Assembly (NCBI GenBank): GCA_977017575.1 | Contig: CDRNVI010000089.1 | Location: forward strand, 62,001-126,000 | DNA: 64,000 bases | Direction of reading: 5' to 3' | Origin: Paramoeba atlantica | Lineage: Eukaryota > Discosea | Shown: positions 8,222-18,364 of the stretch, piece after piece | Position numbering within the stretch: position 1 is the stretch's first letter | How the letters are laid out: each line of letters starts with the position of its first letter | Made by a program: the position numbers and the translations under genes | Notes under the pieces: generated by a model | The model's database searches: none | What the model was told of the DNA's origin: nothing | What the model saw: the letters and a program-made list of their open reading frames with translations, nothing else

Positions 8222-11200
8222 CTACTCTTCGCATATCTCAGGAGCTTCCGAAATCGATTTAATTATTTCTTGGGACGATGGAAAAGGAGGGCCTTGAAGG
8301 GTAACCATATGTGCGGCATCTCGACCAGCCTTCACCTCTACTCGAAAGAGAGATTTATTCCATGGGAACTCCGGAAAAAATGAACCCCAACCGCCCTTCA
8401 CATTGGTTAACACCCCATAGGCTTCCGAGAGTACCTCCTCTAACACCTCTTCATGCACATCCATAACTATACTATCATGCACTAAATTCACAAGAAAAGC
8501 TCGACGCTCATAGTAGTTCCGCTTGAGAAGCCGTCGAAGAAGTTGACTTGTTGTATAAATGATAATTTCAGCAGCTAAGCCTTGTACTGGATAGTTTCGG
8601 AGATGGGTAGAAGAAAAACCCGGAAAGTTAACACCGACCTCATGGAAGCAAAAACGATTTCCTGAAGGTATTATGCCTACACCATCATAAACGAACTCAC
8701 TTTGATAGCCACCTTGGCTGTGTTGAAGAAGAGGACGGAAACGTCGAACGTATTTGGCAAAACTCCGAAAATACGCTTTAATAGATGGATAAGTCTCATT
8801 TTCGGACCATATTAATTTTCTCACTTCCTGAATTGACAAACCGCTACCCTTCGAGAGAGTTTGTACTGATGCACCATAAATTCGCTGAAAAGCAAAAAGC
8901 TTCGCCTTTTCACGAAGTCGAAGAACTTCCTTATTCTTTCTTCTGCAACTCAGAAGCACCTGTTCGTACGACAAATCTTTACGGAGAACAGTAACGTTGC
9001 GACTGTGAAAGTCCACATTGTTAGATACATCCTGAAGCATATTTTTGTCCTGACATAAAAGAGCTAGCGTGACAAGTTCTACCATAGAGTAGTCAATGTC
9101 CAGTATTACCCCTGAGGAGCCGAATCGAGAGGTAAAAGCAGTGCGAATATTTCCCTTAGGGATGCCTAACATATTCGGAGAACTACACACAAGGCGTCCA
9201 GTTCGTGTTTGGTCATACGCAAAATTTGCATGAATGAGGGAAGTATCCGGATTGACGTGGGCTAGGATGCCACGCTCACGGGCGAAATAAAGCTGTAAAG
9301 AGCGCTGTAAGCGAAAAACTTCCGCGAGCCAGAATGCTTCAGGTATGCCCTCCGTGGACCACGCATCCAAAAGATCTACACTAAACTCAGTTGATGACAT
9401 CGAGACACTCTCTTTAATTTTATCGGGAAGAATACCGGGAAGAATAATATCGTCCTGACTCTGATCAGGAGCGCGACGAAGAAAAGGATCATTTCTGGTT
9501 CCAACTGCTTTTCCTATAGCCGAAAGCACATCTCCATTGCAATTCTGACACAATGACGTCCAAAGATCCTTACATTCGGCGATCAGAGACTTAGTATATT
9601 CTCGTCCACAAGATTTTTTACTCAGTCGCGTGCGACATGGTGCGGGAGTGCTATTCGAAGTAGATTTAGGAGTTTGTAGACCCGATAAGGAAATGCTATC
9701 TGTCACTAAAGATGTTGCATTCACGAAGTAAAGCGGTGCCAACGGCCTTTCGGTTTTCTGGTTTCGAAGATTGGAACTTAGCTTCGTTTGTATAAAGGTT
9801 TGAAGGAAATGCTCTGCATATGTAGACATGTGACAAGCAAGAATGAGGTAAGAAAGAGCTTTACCTTTTGCAGCATAAAAGGGTGGTGATATTTCTTTCC
9901 CTAACAGAGGATCAAAGAACACGGCGTGTAAAACGTGATCCTCCCGAAGGTCATATCCGGTGGTCTTGACTGCGGCTAAGATAATACGGTAAGGAAGATG
10001 GTAAACGCTGAGAAGCTGTTGCGAAAGAGGAAAACCACTGTCCTTGGCTCGACTGTTTTCATCTTTATTGGGAATATACTTTTCAATCAAAGATGATCGT
10101 ATAGTTTGCACGAGCTCCTCGGAGCTCACCGCAATATTTGTTAACAATTGATATTTCAGGCAATAGGGTATTAAATACTTCTCTGAGTCCAATATTTCAG
10201 ACGCCCTTTCATTTTGTGAAACACAAGCAAGTTCAACTGCTGCAGTTGGATCCTCCGGTAAGATTAACGTACTTGTAGAGTTCAATGATGTTATTGGTTT
10301 GTTCAATTTACCTCCATGGAAAAATGCCCATATATGATGTGTATCTTCCCATTTAAAAATTGAACGCACGTGGGGCGGTAACGCCAGATTCAAATTGTTC
10401 TTGTACTGCTCGAGAAGTTGTTTTGCAAGAACCCGTGCGGATTCTAGTTTTGAAATACTTACATAAATTCCTTGTTTACCAATCTCATGCGTCAGAAACA
10501 CGGAAGACATCGATGAACTGATCGTGAGAAGCTGGCGTGAAAGTACAGCTCGGTGAATTTGCTTAGAATAAGTAGTTTGTATGTGCTGCAAAGTAGGAAG
10601 AATGGTTTTGTTATAGGTTGCAGTGTTGACATTGTCTATGGAATCATTTTCACCAGAACGCGAGCCTTCTTTCTCAGGAGAAAAAGTTAAAACGTCAGGT
10701 GGAAGGTCCACTCGCGCGTTCAATAAATGTTCGGCATAGATAGAACTCCAAAGTATTCCTCCGTTCGCCAAAAATTCCTGTACACATGACAAACTCATAA
10801 GAAAATTTATCAAAGGCTTCATGTCGACGGCAACGATAACGCATACATTTTCAAGCGACGGCATGACGCCCTTAATTGTGAGCAAGACTTGGGGATCCAC
10901 TTGAGATTGCTCCAGAATAAGATTTGTGAAAGTGGTTCCCTCGCTTATATCCACTGGAGAAGCAACCCAGAGTACGAATTGCACTTGAGTTCCTACACGC
11001 TTTGCCTTTTCAAGATGTAGAAATATACACTTTCTGTGACGTGCAGCAGAATTCTCTTCTCGCTCAAGTCGTGAAACATCCGTCTGGAAAGCATACCAAT
11101 CGTCAGTTTCATTACGTTTCTCAAGCATTTCTTCACGATGATCTGCCTGAAATTTACTCTTGGGAGAGCCAATAACAATTGTCTGATGCACTTTCGGTAA

Positions 11201-12952
11201 GTGTTTCGTTTCTGAATGATCCATTCTTTTATGAGAATCGCCTTCACGTTTTTCACGAGCCTCCTGAAAAATTTCTTTGTTAGTCATCTGAGAATGCCGG
11301 TACTGTAGCTCGCTGATTATGATTCGGTGAAGTACATTTGAAGAATCCTGAGATATTTTTGAAAATTGACTTAACCAGTATTTCCACAACCGAGAAACAG
11401 ACGAGGAATCGTCGCTGGGAGGCGTTTTGTAGCTACTGTGTAGCGAAAAAAAGTGAGGAATAGGAAGATTCGGAAAAATTTCAGCGAGTGATAAGTGATG
11501 CACCTTGCACGAAAGTTTCTTGAATGAAGACATCATAAGGACCATTGATTCGTGAAGAGTATGGAATATCAGACAACGACGAGAAACTTCGGAAGAGCGA
11601 TTCCTAAGCCATATTTCCACCGATGATACAACTTGCTCTCGAGTATTGCCATAAAAACTTCGTTCCTCTTGCGTTGAAGGCACAAAAATGTCACAACCAA
11701 TATGCGACGCTGGAACAGTGAACGAGCGCGAGGTTTCAGCCTTGCCAGGAGAGAGCTTGTCAGGAATTGATGGTGCGCTAGTACATTTATAGATATGGGC
11801 TAAAATAATACACCAAGGGGAACTCATGGAAGCGACAAAAACTTCGGAGAACTTTGACATACGCCCATGCCGAGCTTTACTGGATGTACCCAAAAATTCA
11901 CATGTTTGACCAAAGTGCAAGTGTTTGAGATAGATCTGCAGAAACGCTTGTGCGTCCAAGGCATCTGATACAGAGTCCCCTAATGGAGACTTTGTAAAGT
12001 TGCTTTTTAAACCACTCTCAACGGATGGAAGCACATCCAGTATATGCTCTTCAAAATTTTCCAGCGAAACAAGACCGGTTTTATTCAGTTTTCCAGTGTC
12101 TGAGTCGGACTCATTTTTATAAGTTTCGCTCTCTTTGCTCGGAGTCAATAGTTCAGAAGGCCTGGGCAAAGAAAAGCATCGATATAATTCCGAAACAGTT
12201 AAAGGTGTATATGGATACGAAAGTCGACGATGATTGCGACTAATATGTCCAACGAAGTATGGCAAAGAGCACGTGAATTCAATTTCTCCAATTGCTGCGC
12301 TTGTAGAGTGCCATCGATGCAACACGCGACTGACAATGCCTCCAGATGTAGCTTGGAAGCACACGTAGGTATGATTTGGAGCAGAAGAACGCAAAAATTG
12401 AAGAATATCTTTACTAATTTGATCAATGAAATAATCATCTGAACTGTGAGTTGAAGATGTATTCACGAACGATGCAAATTTACCATTGGGAAGGGCAGCG
12501 GCAAGAGTAGTACTCGAACCAGCTAGTACGAAAAGAATTGGAGGGCGTCGCGTATTACAGTGATGTGCCGCAATGGAAACAACCTTGTTGGGCATGTAAG
12601 AAGAGTCGTTACGACGTTTCTTGCGTACTTGTACAACCACATGAGTCATGTTTGATCGATTCGGACGAACCATATCGTCCATTTGGTGTACATCCTGGTG
12701 ACTACCATCAGAGGACAAATTGTCACAATTTGAGCGATACGGAGTATTCGGAGATTTCAAAAACTTGGAATTGGGTGACTTGGAATTGGAAGAAATTGAA
12801 ATTTCTTTCTCGTCTCGTATCTTATTGGAATTACCTGATTGCTTAGCAAATCCGGAAAGAAAGTCTTCAATAGATTTTCCAGATAAAGAGCAATACGAAA
12901 ATTGGAAGACTCCAGTAATAGCTTGATATGGAGAGAAACGTCGACACCACAT
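8222..12952 (-). CDS. Family A DNA polymerase, organellar PolI-like
   Basis: The 1576-residue protein carries a complete family A polymerase core in its last 350 residues. Motif A is DYSMVEL (about 1284), the finger motif B is REKAKLFAFQRIYG (about 1350) and motif C is HDSIVMD (about 1490); both catalytic aspartates are present. It also has the GRLVCSSPNMLGIP block that precedes motif A. Near residue 988 the text LAAVKTTGYDLREDHVLH aligns with the ExoI motif of DnaQ-type proofreading exonucleases, but the D-x-E pair reads A-x-K, so proofreading is probably lost. The first 900 residues are serine-rich and unrecognised; the start (MWCRRFS) could be an organelle presequence. Size and plan recall the mitochondrial POLIB/C/D enzymes of kinetoplastids. 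Confidence 0.85.
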   Translation of the reverse strand: MWCRRFSPYQAITGVFQFSYCSLSGKSIEDFLSGFAKQSGNSNKIRDEKEISISSNSKSPNSKFLKSPNTPYRSNCDNLSSDGSHQDVHQMDDMVRPNRSNMTHVVVQVRKKRRNDSSYMPNKVVSIAAHHCNTRRPPILFVLAGSSTTLAAALPNGKFASFVNTSSTHSSDDYFIDQISKDILQFLRSSAPNHTYVCFQATSGGIVSRVLHRWHSTSAAIGEIEFTCSLPYFVGHISRNHRRLSYPYTPLTVSELYRCFSLPRPSELLTPSKESETYKNESDSDTGKLNKTGLVSLENFEEHILDVLPSVESGLKSNFTKSPLGDSVSDALDAQAFLQIYLKHLHFGQTCEFLGTSSKARHGRMSKFSEVFVASMSSPWCIILAHIYKCTSAPSIPDKLSPGKAETSRSFTVPASHIGCDIFVPSTQEERSFYGNTREQVVSSVEIWLRNRSSEVSRRCLIFHTLHESMVLMMSSFKKLSCKVHHLSLAEIFPNLPIPHFFSLHSSYKTPPSDDSSSVSRLWKYWLSQFSKISQDSSNVLHRIIISELQYRHSQMTNKEIFQEAREKREGDSHKRMDHSETKHLPKVHQTIVIGSPKSKFQADHREEMLEKRNETDDWYAFQTDVSRLEREENSAARHRKCIFLHLEKAKRVGTQVQFVLWVASPVDISEGTTFTNLILEQSQVDPQVLLTIKGVMPSLENVCVIVAVDMKPLINFLMSLSCVQEFLANGGILWSSIYAEHLLNARVDLPPDVLTFSPEKEGSRSGENDSIDNVNTATYNKTILPTLQHIQTTYSKQIHRAVLSRQLLTISSSMSSVFLTHEIGKQGIYVSISKLESARVLAKQLLEQYKNNLNLALPPHVRSIFKWEDTHHIWAFFHGGKLNKPITSLNSTSTLILPEDPTAAVELACVSQNERASEILDSEKYLIPYCLKYQLLTNIAVSSEELVQTIRSSLIEKYIPNKDENSRAKDSGFPLSQQLLSVYHLPYRIILAAVKTTGYDLREDHVLHAVFFDPLLGKEISPPFYAAKGKALSYLILACHMSTYAEHFLQTFIQTKLSSNLRNQKTERPLAPLYFVNATSLVTDSISLSGLQTPKSTSNSTPAPCRTRLSKKSCGREYTKSLIAECKDLWTSLCQNCNGDVLSAIGKAVGTRNDPFLRRAPDQSQDDIILPGILPDKIKESVSMSSTEFSVDLLDAWSTEGIPEAFWLAEVFRLQRSLQLYFARERGILAHVNPDTSLIHANFAYDQTRTGRLVCSSPNMLGIPKGNIRTAFTSRFGSSGVILDIDYSMVELVTLALLCQDKNMLQDVSNNVDFHSRNVTVLRKDLSYEQVLLSCRRKNKEVLRLREKAKLFAFQRIYGASVQTLSKGSGLSIQEVRKLIWSENETYPSIKAYFRSFAKYVRRFRPLLQHSQGGYQSEFVYDGVGIIPSGNRFCFHEVGVNFPGFSSTHLRNYPVQGLAAEIIIYTTSQLLRRLLKRNYYERRAFLVNLVHDSIVMDVHEEVLEEVLSEAYGVLTNVKGGWGSFFPEFPWNKSLFRVEVKAGRDAAHMVTLQGPPFPSSQEIIKSISEAPEICEE

Positions 12953-13583
12953 GTTAGATAACTAAATTCTATTGTAGACACTAACCGTGTTATAAAAATA
13001 ACCGTTTTTATGGAAATCACTATTTGTTGGCTTCAAAAAAAATTCGAGAATACAGGAAGAGAAATTAAAACAAGTATAAACCAGTAAGTGGCAAATTGCC
13101 TAAAACACATAAAAGTATAAAAGTCAAAAATAAGAAACAACGTTTCTCTAAGAATCAAATACAGATACACATGTTAATGAGTAAATGTTGTTCCGTTTGA
13201 AGCAAGGACTGTACAGACTCAAATCGAATTTTTTAAGCAATAGGAAAAAAGACTCTAAAAGACACTTTAAACCAAAAATTGCACTACTGCCATAAAAAAG
13301 TTGACGTGTTAAAAAATAAAAAAAGTTTTGCGGCAAGAAATGTAAAAAACTATTCGAAAAATAGCATACTCTTACATTGGTTTTATACTCTATATTGCTC
13401 TATCAAGAAAGTCATAAAATATACTCGAAGAAAAGAATATAAAAAACTATCTCAAAAACTACTCTATAATTTATGAGAAGGAAGACTAAAAATTAATGTA
13501 AAGAAAAAGAAGTAACGAAAAAGAAGTAAAGAATTGTGGTGCCTACTCAATGTAGATGTACATAATGGATATAAACTCACCAC
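12953..13583. other. AT-rich intergenic spacer
   Basis: This 630-nt spacer is very AT-rich with many short A runs. Open frames on both strands are short and low in complexity. No RNA gene or repeat is recognised. Confidence 0.4.
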
Positions 13584-14528
13584 TTAAAGGACAATGCAAG
13601 ACCTTTTCTTGGAGATATCCAATCCTATAACCTCTGTAATCTTATTGCCTTGTAGTTCAAGTGTCACAAGAGCATTTGGAAGATCATGAGCGTGAACAAC
13701 GCCACTAAAATGGTTCCTCTTTAATTCAAGCCAAATCAAAGACTTAGGTAGATAATCAGCGCAGAGCGATCCCTCCAAAAAGTTAGAACCAAGCATGAGC
13801 CATTCCAAATGTTCAGGAAGACTATTTAAAGCGATACTGCCGCTAAAGTTGTTTTGTGAAAGCCTTAATTCAACGATTGGAGGCGGGAGTTCCGTTAGGT
13901 CAAGATCCCCGGAAAGAGCATTTTGTTGACCCCGAACGTAACACATGCTGCGCGGTAGCTGAGACAAAGAAAAATCTCCAGAAAAATCGTTAATGTTGAA
14001 GTGTAACGTCTTTAATTGAGAAGGAAGAGAGAAGGAAAAAATACTTCCTTTTAACTGGTTCACCCCGACGCGGAATGCAACTAGAGTTGAAGGAATGTAC
14101 TTCCACGTGAGAGTGCCAGACAGAGAATAGCGAAACCAGTTAATGGATGTAATATGTGATTCGTCGTTACATTGTACTCCTGGCCAATGGCATGGTGGAT
14201 AAGTCGTATGCCATTTGTCGTCCGTATGTCGAGAGATATTCGAAATAAAAAGAGAGAAAAGTAGTTCAGAAGAAAATTGAGCGCTTCGTATTTTCTTACC
14301 ATAATGGCGGATGACTGAGGTACGATTCAGGTGCGGGGACGAATGCGATCTCTTGATAGTTTTATGAGATGTTTTATTCTGTATCACGGACGTGGTGCCG
14401 TTAGGCGAAGACTGAAACGGAAATGAAGTTGTTGAGGAGTTGGTAGAGTTCATGTTCGAAGTGCAGAGTAGGGTGCAGTAAAAAACACTTTTACAATGCG
14501 ATAATGCACAAGATAAAGCTAAAAACAT
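13584..14528 (-). CDS. Leucine-rich repeat protein 2 (PSA-like)
   Basis: The 314-residue protein has a hydrophobic start (MFLALSCALSHCKSVFYC) that may direct secretion, then a serine/threonine-rich stretch. The LRR N-cap includes CHWPGVQCNDESHITS. It is followed by about eight repeats of the form L-x-x-N-x-(F/L)-(S/K)-G, second strand, L-P, for example LTELPPPIVELRLSQNNFSG. The repeats end at LQGNKITEVIGL, and a short polar tail ending SCIVL follows. It is clearly a paralogue of the 6.3-7.0 kb LRR protein, with the polymerase gene in between. The SCIVL end has a CaaX-like shape (C-I-V-L), so prenylation is conceivable but conflicts with secretion. Confidence 0.75.
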   Translation of the reverse strand: MFLALSCALSHCKSVFYCTLLCTSNMNSTNSSTTSFPFQSSPNGTTSVIQNKTSHKTIKRSHSSPHLNRTSVIRHYGKKIRSAQFSSELLFSLFISNISRHTDDKWHTTYPPCHWPGVQCNDESHITSINWFRYSLSGTLTWKYIPSTLVAFRVGVNQLKGSIFSFSLPSQLKTLHFNINDFSGDFSLSQLPRSMCYVRGQQNALSGDLDLTELPPPIVELRLSQNNFSGSIALNSLPEHLEWLMLGSNFLEGSLCADYLPKSLIWLELKRNHFSGVVHAHDLPNALVTLELQGNKITEVIGLDISKKRSCIVL

Positions 14529-14757
14529 GGGGCGAAGAAGTCTTAATAAATAATTGTTTCAAAATTGCGATGCTTCACTCGCATCTTCCCATAATGTCGG
14601 GAAGAAAAATATTGGACAATTATTTTTCAGTTTTAGAAATGGCGTTCTGAATGTGAGCTCAAAAAGAGTTCAGGAGGAACGCTTCTGCTCTCACGGAGGA
14701 CATTCCTTAATTAATCCGTCGCGTAAGAAACAGTAATGCATTTCAAGTCGAACAATC

Positions 14758-15642
14758 TTAAATTTCTAAAGTGGGAAGAAAAGAAAATCTTGATGGTGGC
14801 CACACTATTGCAACTGCACGCCCTATGAGTGCATCAAAAGGAATAGCGCCATACGTACGAGAATCTTCCGATGTGTTTCGGTTATCTCCTTGCACCCATA
14901 TATGTTGTGAAGGAATGTGATAACATTCTGCTGAATTAGGGAGAGCATCTTCATACTCTGAAAGTAGCGTACCAGATAAATGATTATTTACGTTATCGAA
15001 TCGATGTTCCGAATCAGAAAAAGTGGAAGTTGATGAGACTAAAGAAATATGATTTTTCTTCTGTACGTTTGGGATATCGTAGGAGGCGAACTCAGGTAGA
15101 TGAATGATATCACCACTTAACCATCGAAGTCGTTTGATAATTCTGTACCGACGAGATGGGTGCCAGAGGACATAAATCGCACCTCTTGTCAGAGCAGTTG
15201 AGCAAGGATCGCATGCTTCAGAGCTATGAAGCAAAGCACCACTTCTTTTTACTCCTCCAAATTCCTCTTCTTCCTCAGAAGTATTTAGGTGATCGGAATC
15301 ACTGTTTAAAAAATTATTTTCACCATTTTCTCCGCTTGAAAAATTATGTTTTATTGCAGAAATAACCCCTTTTTGAAGTGCTAAAGCTTTATTTGAAAGA
15401 GCTAAAAAATGCCGAATAGAATTAATGTTCCACAGCAGAACAATATCACCTGTGCTCTCACGAAGGGTAGGATGCATGGAACCACCTGCTACACGACAAA
15501 ACGAGACTGTAGACAAAACTGATTTCCCCAGGAAAAAGCCGAAAGCCATGTAACGCATGTCATACAGAACAGAGAGCGGAAAGAGATCGCGAAAAGACTT
15601 CATTTCTGCACAAAATTGCGTTAACCTAGCGTTCTGCAACAT
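14758..15642 (-). CDS. Mitochondrial inner membrane peptidase, IMP2-like (S26)
   Basis: The 294-residue protein is a signal peptidase I family (S26) serine-lysine protease. A membrane segment lies at about residues 29-50. The catalytic serine is Ser55 in GSMHPTL and the likely base is Lys170 in YRIIKRLRWLSGD. The C-terminal signature IWVQGDNRNTSEDSRTYG spans 248-265, and the end AIVWPPSRFSF is typical of the IMP2 branch. Family role: cleavage of sorting signals in the mitochondrial intermembrane space. It is longer than usual (about 170-180) because of an insertion rich in Ser, Glu and Asp at about 95-150 and another at about 190-240. Confidence 0.88.
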   Translation of the reverse strand: MLQNARLTQFCAEMKSFRDLFPLSVLYDMRYMAFGFFLGKSVLSTVSFCRVAGGSMHPTLRESTGDIVLLWNINSIRHFLALSNKALALQKGVISAIKHNFSSGENGENNFLNSDSDHLNTSEEEEEFGGVKRSGALLHSSEACDPCSTALTRGAIYVLWHPSRRYRIIKRLRWLSGDIIHLPEFASYDIPNVQKKNHISLVSSTSTFSDSEHRFDNVNNHLSGTLLSEYEDALPNSAECYHIPSQHIWVQGDNRNTSEDSRTYGAIPFDALIGRAVAIVWPPSRFSFLPTLEI

Positions 15643-16075
15643 ACAACTTGCACGCTAGAAACTAAGGTCGCTACATTCATGAAAGATACCCAAGGCTAGA
15701 CAAGTCAACTTAAAAACAAAATAAAGATAAGCTGCGTGGCAAATTTGCTAATAGAAAGAACAGTGTTTATGAAAATAGATCAATAGAAATCGAAGAGAAG
15801 GTGATAATAAAAATTTGCGGGACGAGAAAAACCCCAAAGTGACTAATAGGGAAACAGGTAACAAGCGATAAAACCGAACCTCCTATCGCAAGGATGGTGG
15901 ATGAGAACAAAATGACAAAGCTCAAAATGCACTTGATGTGGCTTGGAAAAACTTGAAAGACAAATTTAAAAAAGTATGGAAAGATGGAGCTTTATTTCAA
16001 ACGCCCATATAATTCACGCCTGTAAAAGGTGAAAAAAATGAACATGAATAAACTAGTTGCGGTTGATACAAAGCG
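15643..16075. other. Intergenic spacer
   Basis: This 430-nt spacer between the peptidase and BET genes has no recognised gene, RNA or repeat. Confidence 0.4.
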
Positions 16076-16960
16076 TTATCGCTTTTGTCGCTTTGCCTCC
16101 GCTGAACTTTCAAGCTTTACCGCCAAATACGAATCAATTTTCTGGAGTCGCACAGGGTCGGTAAGTTCCTCCAAGTTCAAAACGATATCCCCGTCCTCAT
16201 CCGGAGCCATAGCCTGTGGCGCCTCACGATTAATCACGTCCAAAAGCTCTTCCATACCTTCCGGCTCCCTCTCCTGCAGTTTCTCGATCCGTGCCTTCAC
16301 CCGTTCCCGCAACACGACGTACTCCGGCGCCAGATCCCTTGAGTGGCTGCGCGAAAGCAACGAACGGGAGGCAGCCCGTGGCAACATCGCCCCGGGATAT
16401 AAGCCCTTCCATATCGCATCTACCTCCTCACGAAACGGTTTTACGTTGGTTGTGACCAGTGGGTGACTGGAGCCATTAAAAAGCTCACAATTCGAGGCAA
16501 TTAAACACAAATCCGTATAGACCTGATCCTCCGAGGTGTAGCGTCGATGGAGAATTCGCCCTAAAACCGTGCGTAGATCCATCGGGTGTTGAATCACATT
16601 GTCGTACCCCACCAGAGACTCCGGGGTGTACATCTCGTGAATGGGAAATAAAAAAGGAGCACTCATGGGGTAGGTGGAGAGTTTCCATAGCGCCTCGTAA
16701 AGACGCGCCCAGCGCCCCGGGAGCACCGAGAGCTGTGCCTCGGTCGGATAAGGAATTTTCCCCTCCCCCGATTTTCGCCGCGTGGAGCGTTTGCTTGTGG
16801 TGAGCAAACTACCCTCCTCACGAGGCGCACTCACAGAAGAGGAAATCGGCTGAGTGGGTGGCTTTCCCGTGGTCAGTTCGTCACGAACGGACTGCAGAGT
16901 GTTGCGTGCGAACTGCTGTAACGTTCGCACTTTGGAAAGCAAAGGGGTGTACTCAGCCAT
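16076..16960 (-). CDS. BET-type bromodomain protein
   Basis: The 294-residue protein has one bromodomain (about residues 84-190), with the PMDL motif near 127 and the acetyl-lysine-binding asparagine in NCELFNGSSHP (Asn162). A NET domain follows at about 236-282 (around GDIVLNLEELTDPVRLQKIDSYL). Bromodomain plus NET defines the BET family, which reads acetylated histones at active chromatin. Kinetoplastids use BET-like factors at transcription start regions. The frame is open to 17113 but that start is TTG; MAEYTPLL is the first ATG. The short C-terminal tail is basic (KRQKR). One bromodomain rather than two is as in plant GTE proteins. Confidence 0.88.
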   Translation of the reverse strand: MAEYTPLLSKVRTLQQFARNTLQSVRDELTTGKPPTQPISSSVSAPREEGSLLTTSKRSTRRKSGEGKIPYPTEAQLSVLPGRWARLYEALWKLSTYPMSAPFLFPIHEMYTPESLVGYDNVIQHPMDLRTVLGRILHRRYTSEDQVYTDLCLIASNCELFNGSSHPLVTTNVKPFREEVDAIWKGLYPGAMLPRAASRSLLSRSHSRDLAPEYVVLRERVKARIEKLQEREPEGMEELLDVINREAPQAMAPDEDGDIVLNLEELTDPVRLQKIDSYLAVKLESSAEAKRQKR

Positions 16961-17196
16961 TCTGCAAGTAAGAGGAGGGTTCTGTTTGTTATTAAAACAA
17001 AAAAAGGCAGAGAATTGTTTTGTTTTGCGTTCAGTGGTCACTTTAGTATGAAAGGCTATTCTGAAAAACAATAATTTTGTTTTGTTGTGAAGGCAGCTGA
17101 AATGAAAAGTCAATTCAGAAACTATTAAACAGAGACCGTAGTGGCCTTTTTAAGTGGTCCATTCAAAACAATTAGAAATTGAATGTATAAAACAGT

Positions 17197-17976
17197 TTAC
17201 GAAGAGCCGCGTGTAACGGGACGGAATTTTTTTGTTCCTGGTTTAGGGATATCTCGGGTCTCTGAATAGTACTTTGGATGAGAAACAGATTCTTGACTCG
17301 TATGGATACGTTTTGCAGTTCTATTGGATGACTGTTGACCCACGGTGCGAATACGACACCCTGCTCCACTCGGGGTCGATAGATGCGGACGACTTCTTTC
17401 GTCCATTTGCTCGTTCGCTTTTTCTAGGAGGGACTGCGAGCCGCGTGAGTGAAGTTGTATATACTTCGTCCAACTCTTTTCATCAAATCCATAATTAAAG
17501 TACTGTGGTAGGGTTTCCGGATTTTGAATCCAGGGACGATCGTGCATGATTTTCATGTCGTATCCCAGCATGGAGGGAGTTAATGTCAGTCCTACACGGT
17601 GGGTTGGTAATTCAGGAATCATACCTTTAGGATCCCATTTCGTATCAGAAATCTCGGAATCAAGATTTACATCCGTATCCAACGAAGCGTGTGCAGCACC
17701 TTCCGATTCAGGAAGGATAAATTGAACTTCACCTTCCTCTATATCCTGTTCCATATGAAAATTCGTGTCATCAGCTTCAGCCGTCGAAGTAGGTGCGATA
17801 AGGTTCTCTTTACGATCTTCAGTAGGCGTTGGGCTTTTGTTAGTCAAGAAAGAGTTACCTATAGCTGAATTCACAACTTGAGTCTCCTCTACGAGAAAAG
17901 TAACCTCAGTATCATTGTCTGTTTCAGAATCCACAGATCTAGCGTCGTCTTGAGGTATTGAAGAACTAGGAATCAT
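17197..17976 (-). CDS. FIP1: Fip1-like polyadenylation factor
   Basis: The 259-residue protein has the Fip1 motif at about residues 135-175. RPWIQNPETLPQYFNYGF followed by DEKSWTKYIQLHSR matches the conserved core, in which an aromatic FNYGF-(N/D)-E-x-(T/S)-W stretch follows a proline/tryptophan segment. The N-terminal part is acidic, as is usual for Fip1, which tethers poly(A) polymerase to CPSF. The C-terminal part is basic and polar. Length suits small protist Fip1 proteins. It makes a functional pair with CstF77 elsewhere in the window. Confidence 0.85.
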   Translation of the reverse strand: MIPSSSIPQDDARSVDSETDNDTEVTFLVEETQVVNSAIGNSFLTNKSPTPTEDRKENLIAPTSTAEADDTNFHMEQDIEEGEVQFILPESEGAAHASLDTDVNLDSEISDTKWDPKGMIPELPTHRVGLTLTPSMLGYDMKIMHDRPWIQNPETLPQYFNYGFDEKSWTKYIQLHSRGSQSLLEKANEQMDERSRPHLSTPSGAGCRIRTVGQQSSNRTAKRIHTSQESVSHPKYYSETRDIPKPGTKKFRPVTRGSS

Positions 17977-18364
17977 AGTTTTAGATTACTGAATGCAACC
18001 CTACATGTACTTGAGAATTGAAATAAGAACTTTTATCAAAAAAACTTCGTTTAGTAAAAAGCCATGTAAGCACTATCGAAGGCGTAAAACACAGTAGACA
18101 GTTGACAGTAGTACATGTGGCAAAATAAACACAGGTGATAATATAGTGGCATACAATTTTCAGTATCAATTTGAGTGCAAGGCGTAAATCAAAATGAAAA
18201 ATGATTATTGTGACGACATACATGATGTGTTCAAAAAAGCAAAAAAAAGCAATGTTGGCAAGTGATATCAAAGCAAGTTGAAGAAATATACATGTATGCT
18301 CACATTAAAAGTTTTGCTATGAAGCAAACAACTTTAGGAAGTTTAGGAAACTTTAGGAACAACT
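17977..18364. other. Intergenic spacer with ACTTTAGGA tandem repeat
   Basis: This 390-nt spacer is AT-rich. Four loosely spaced copies of ACTTTAGGAA or GTTTAGGAA occur at about 18329-18373 and run into the 3' end of the kinase gene, where they supply its last codons. No RNA gene is recognised. Confidence 0.5.
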
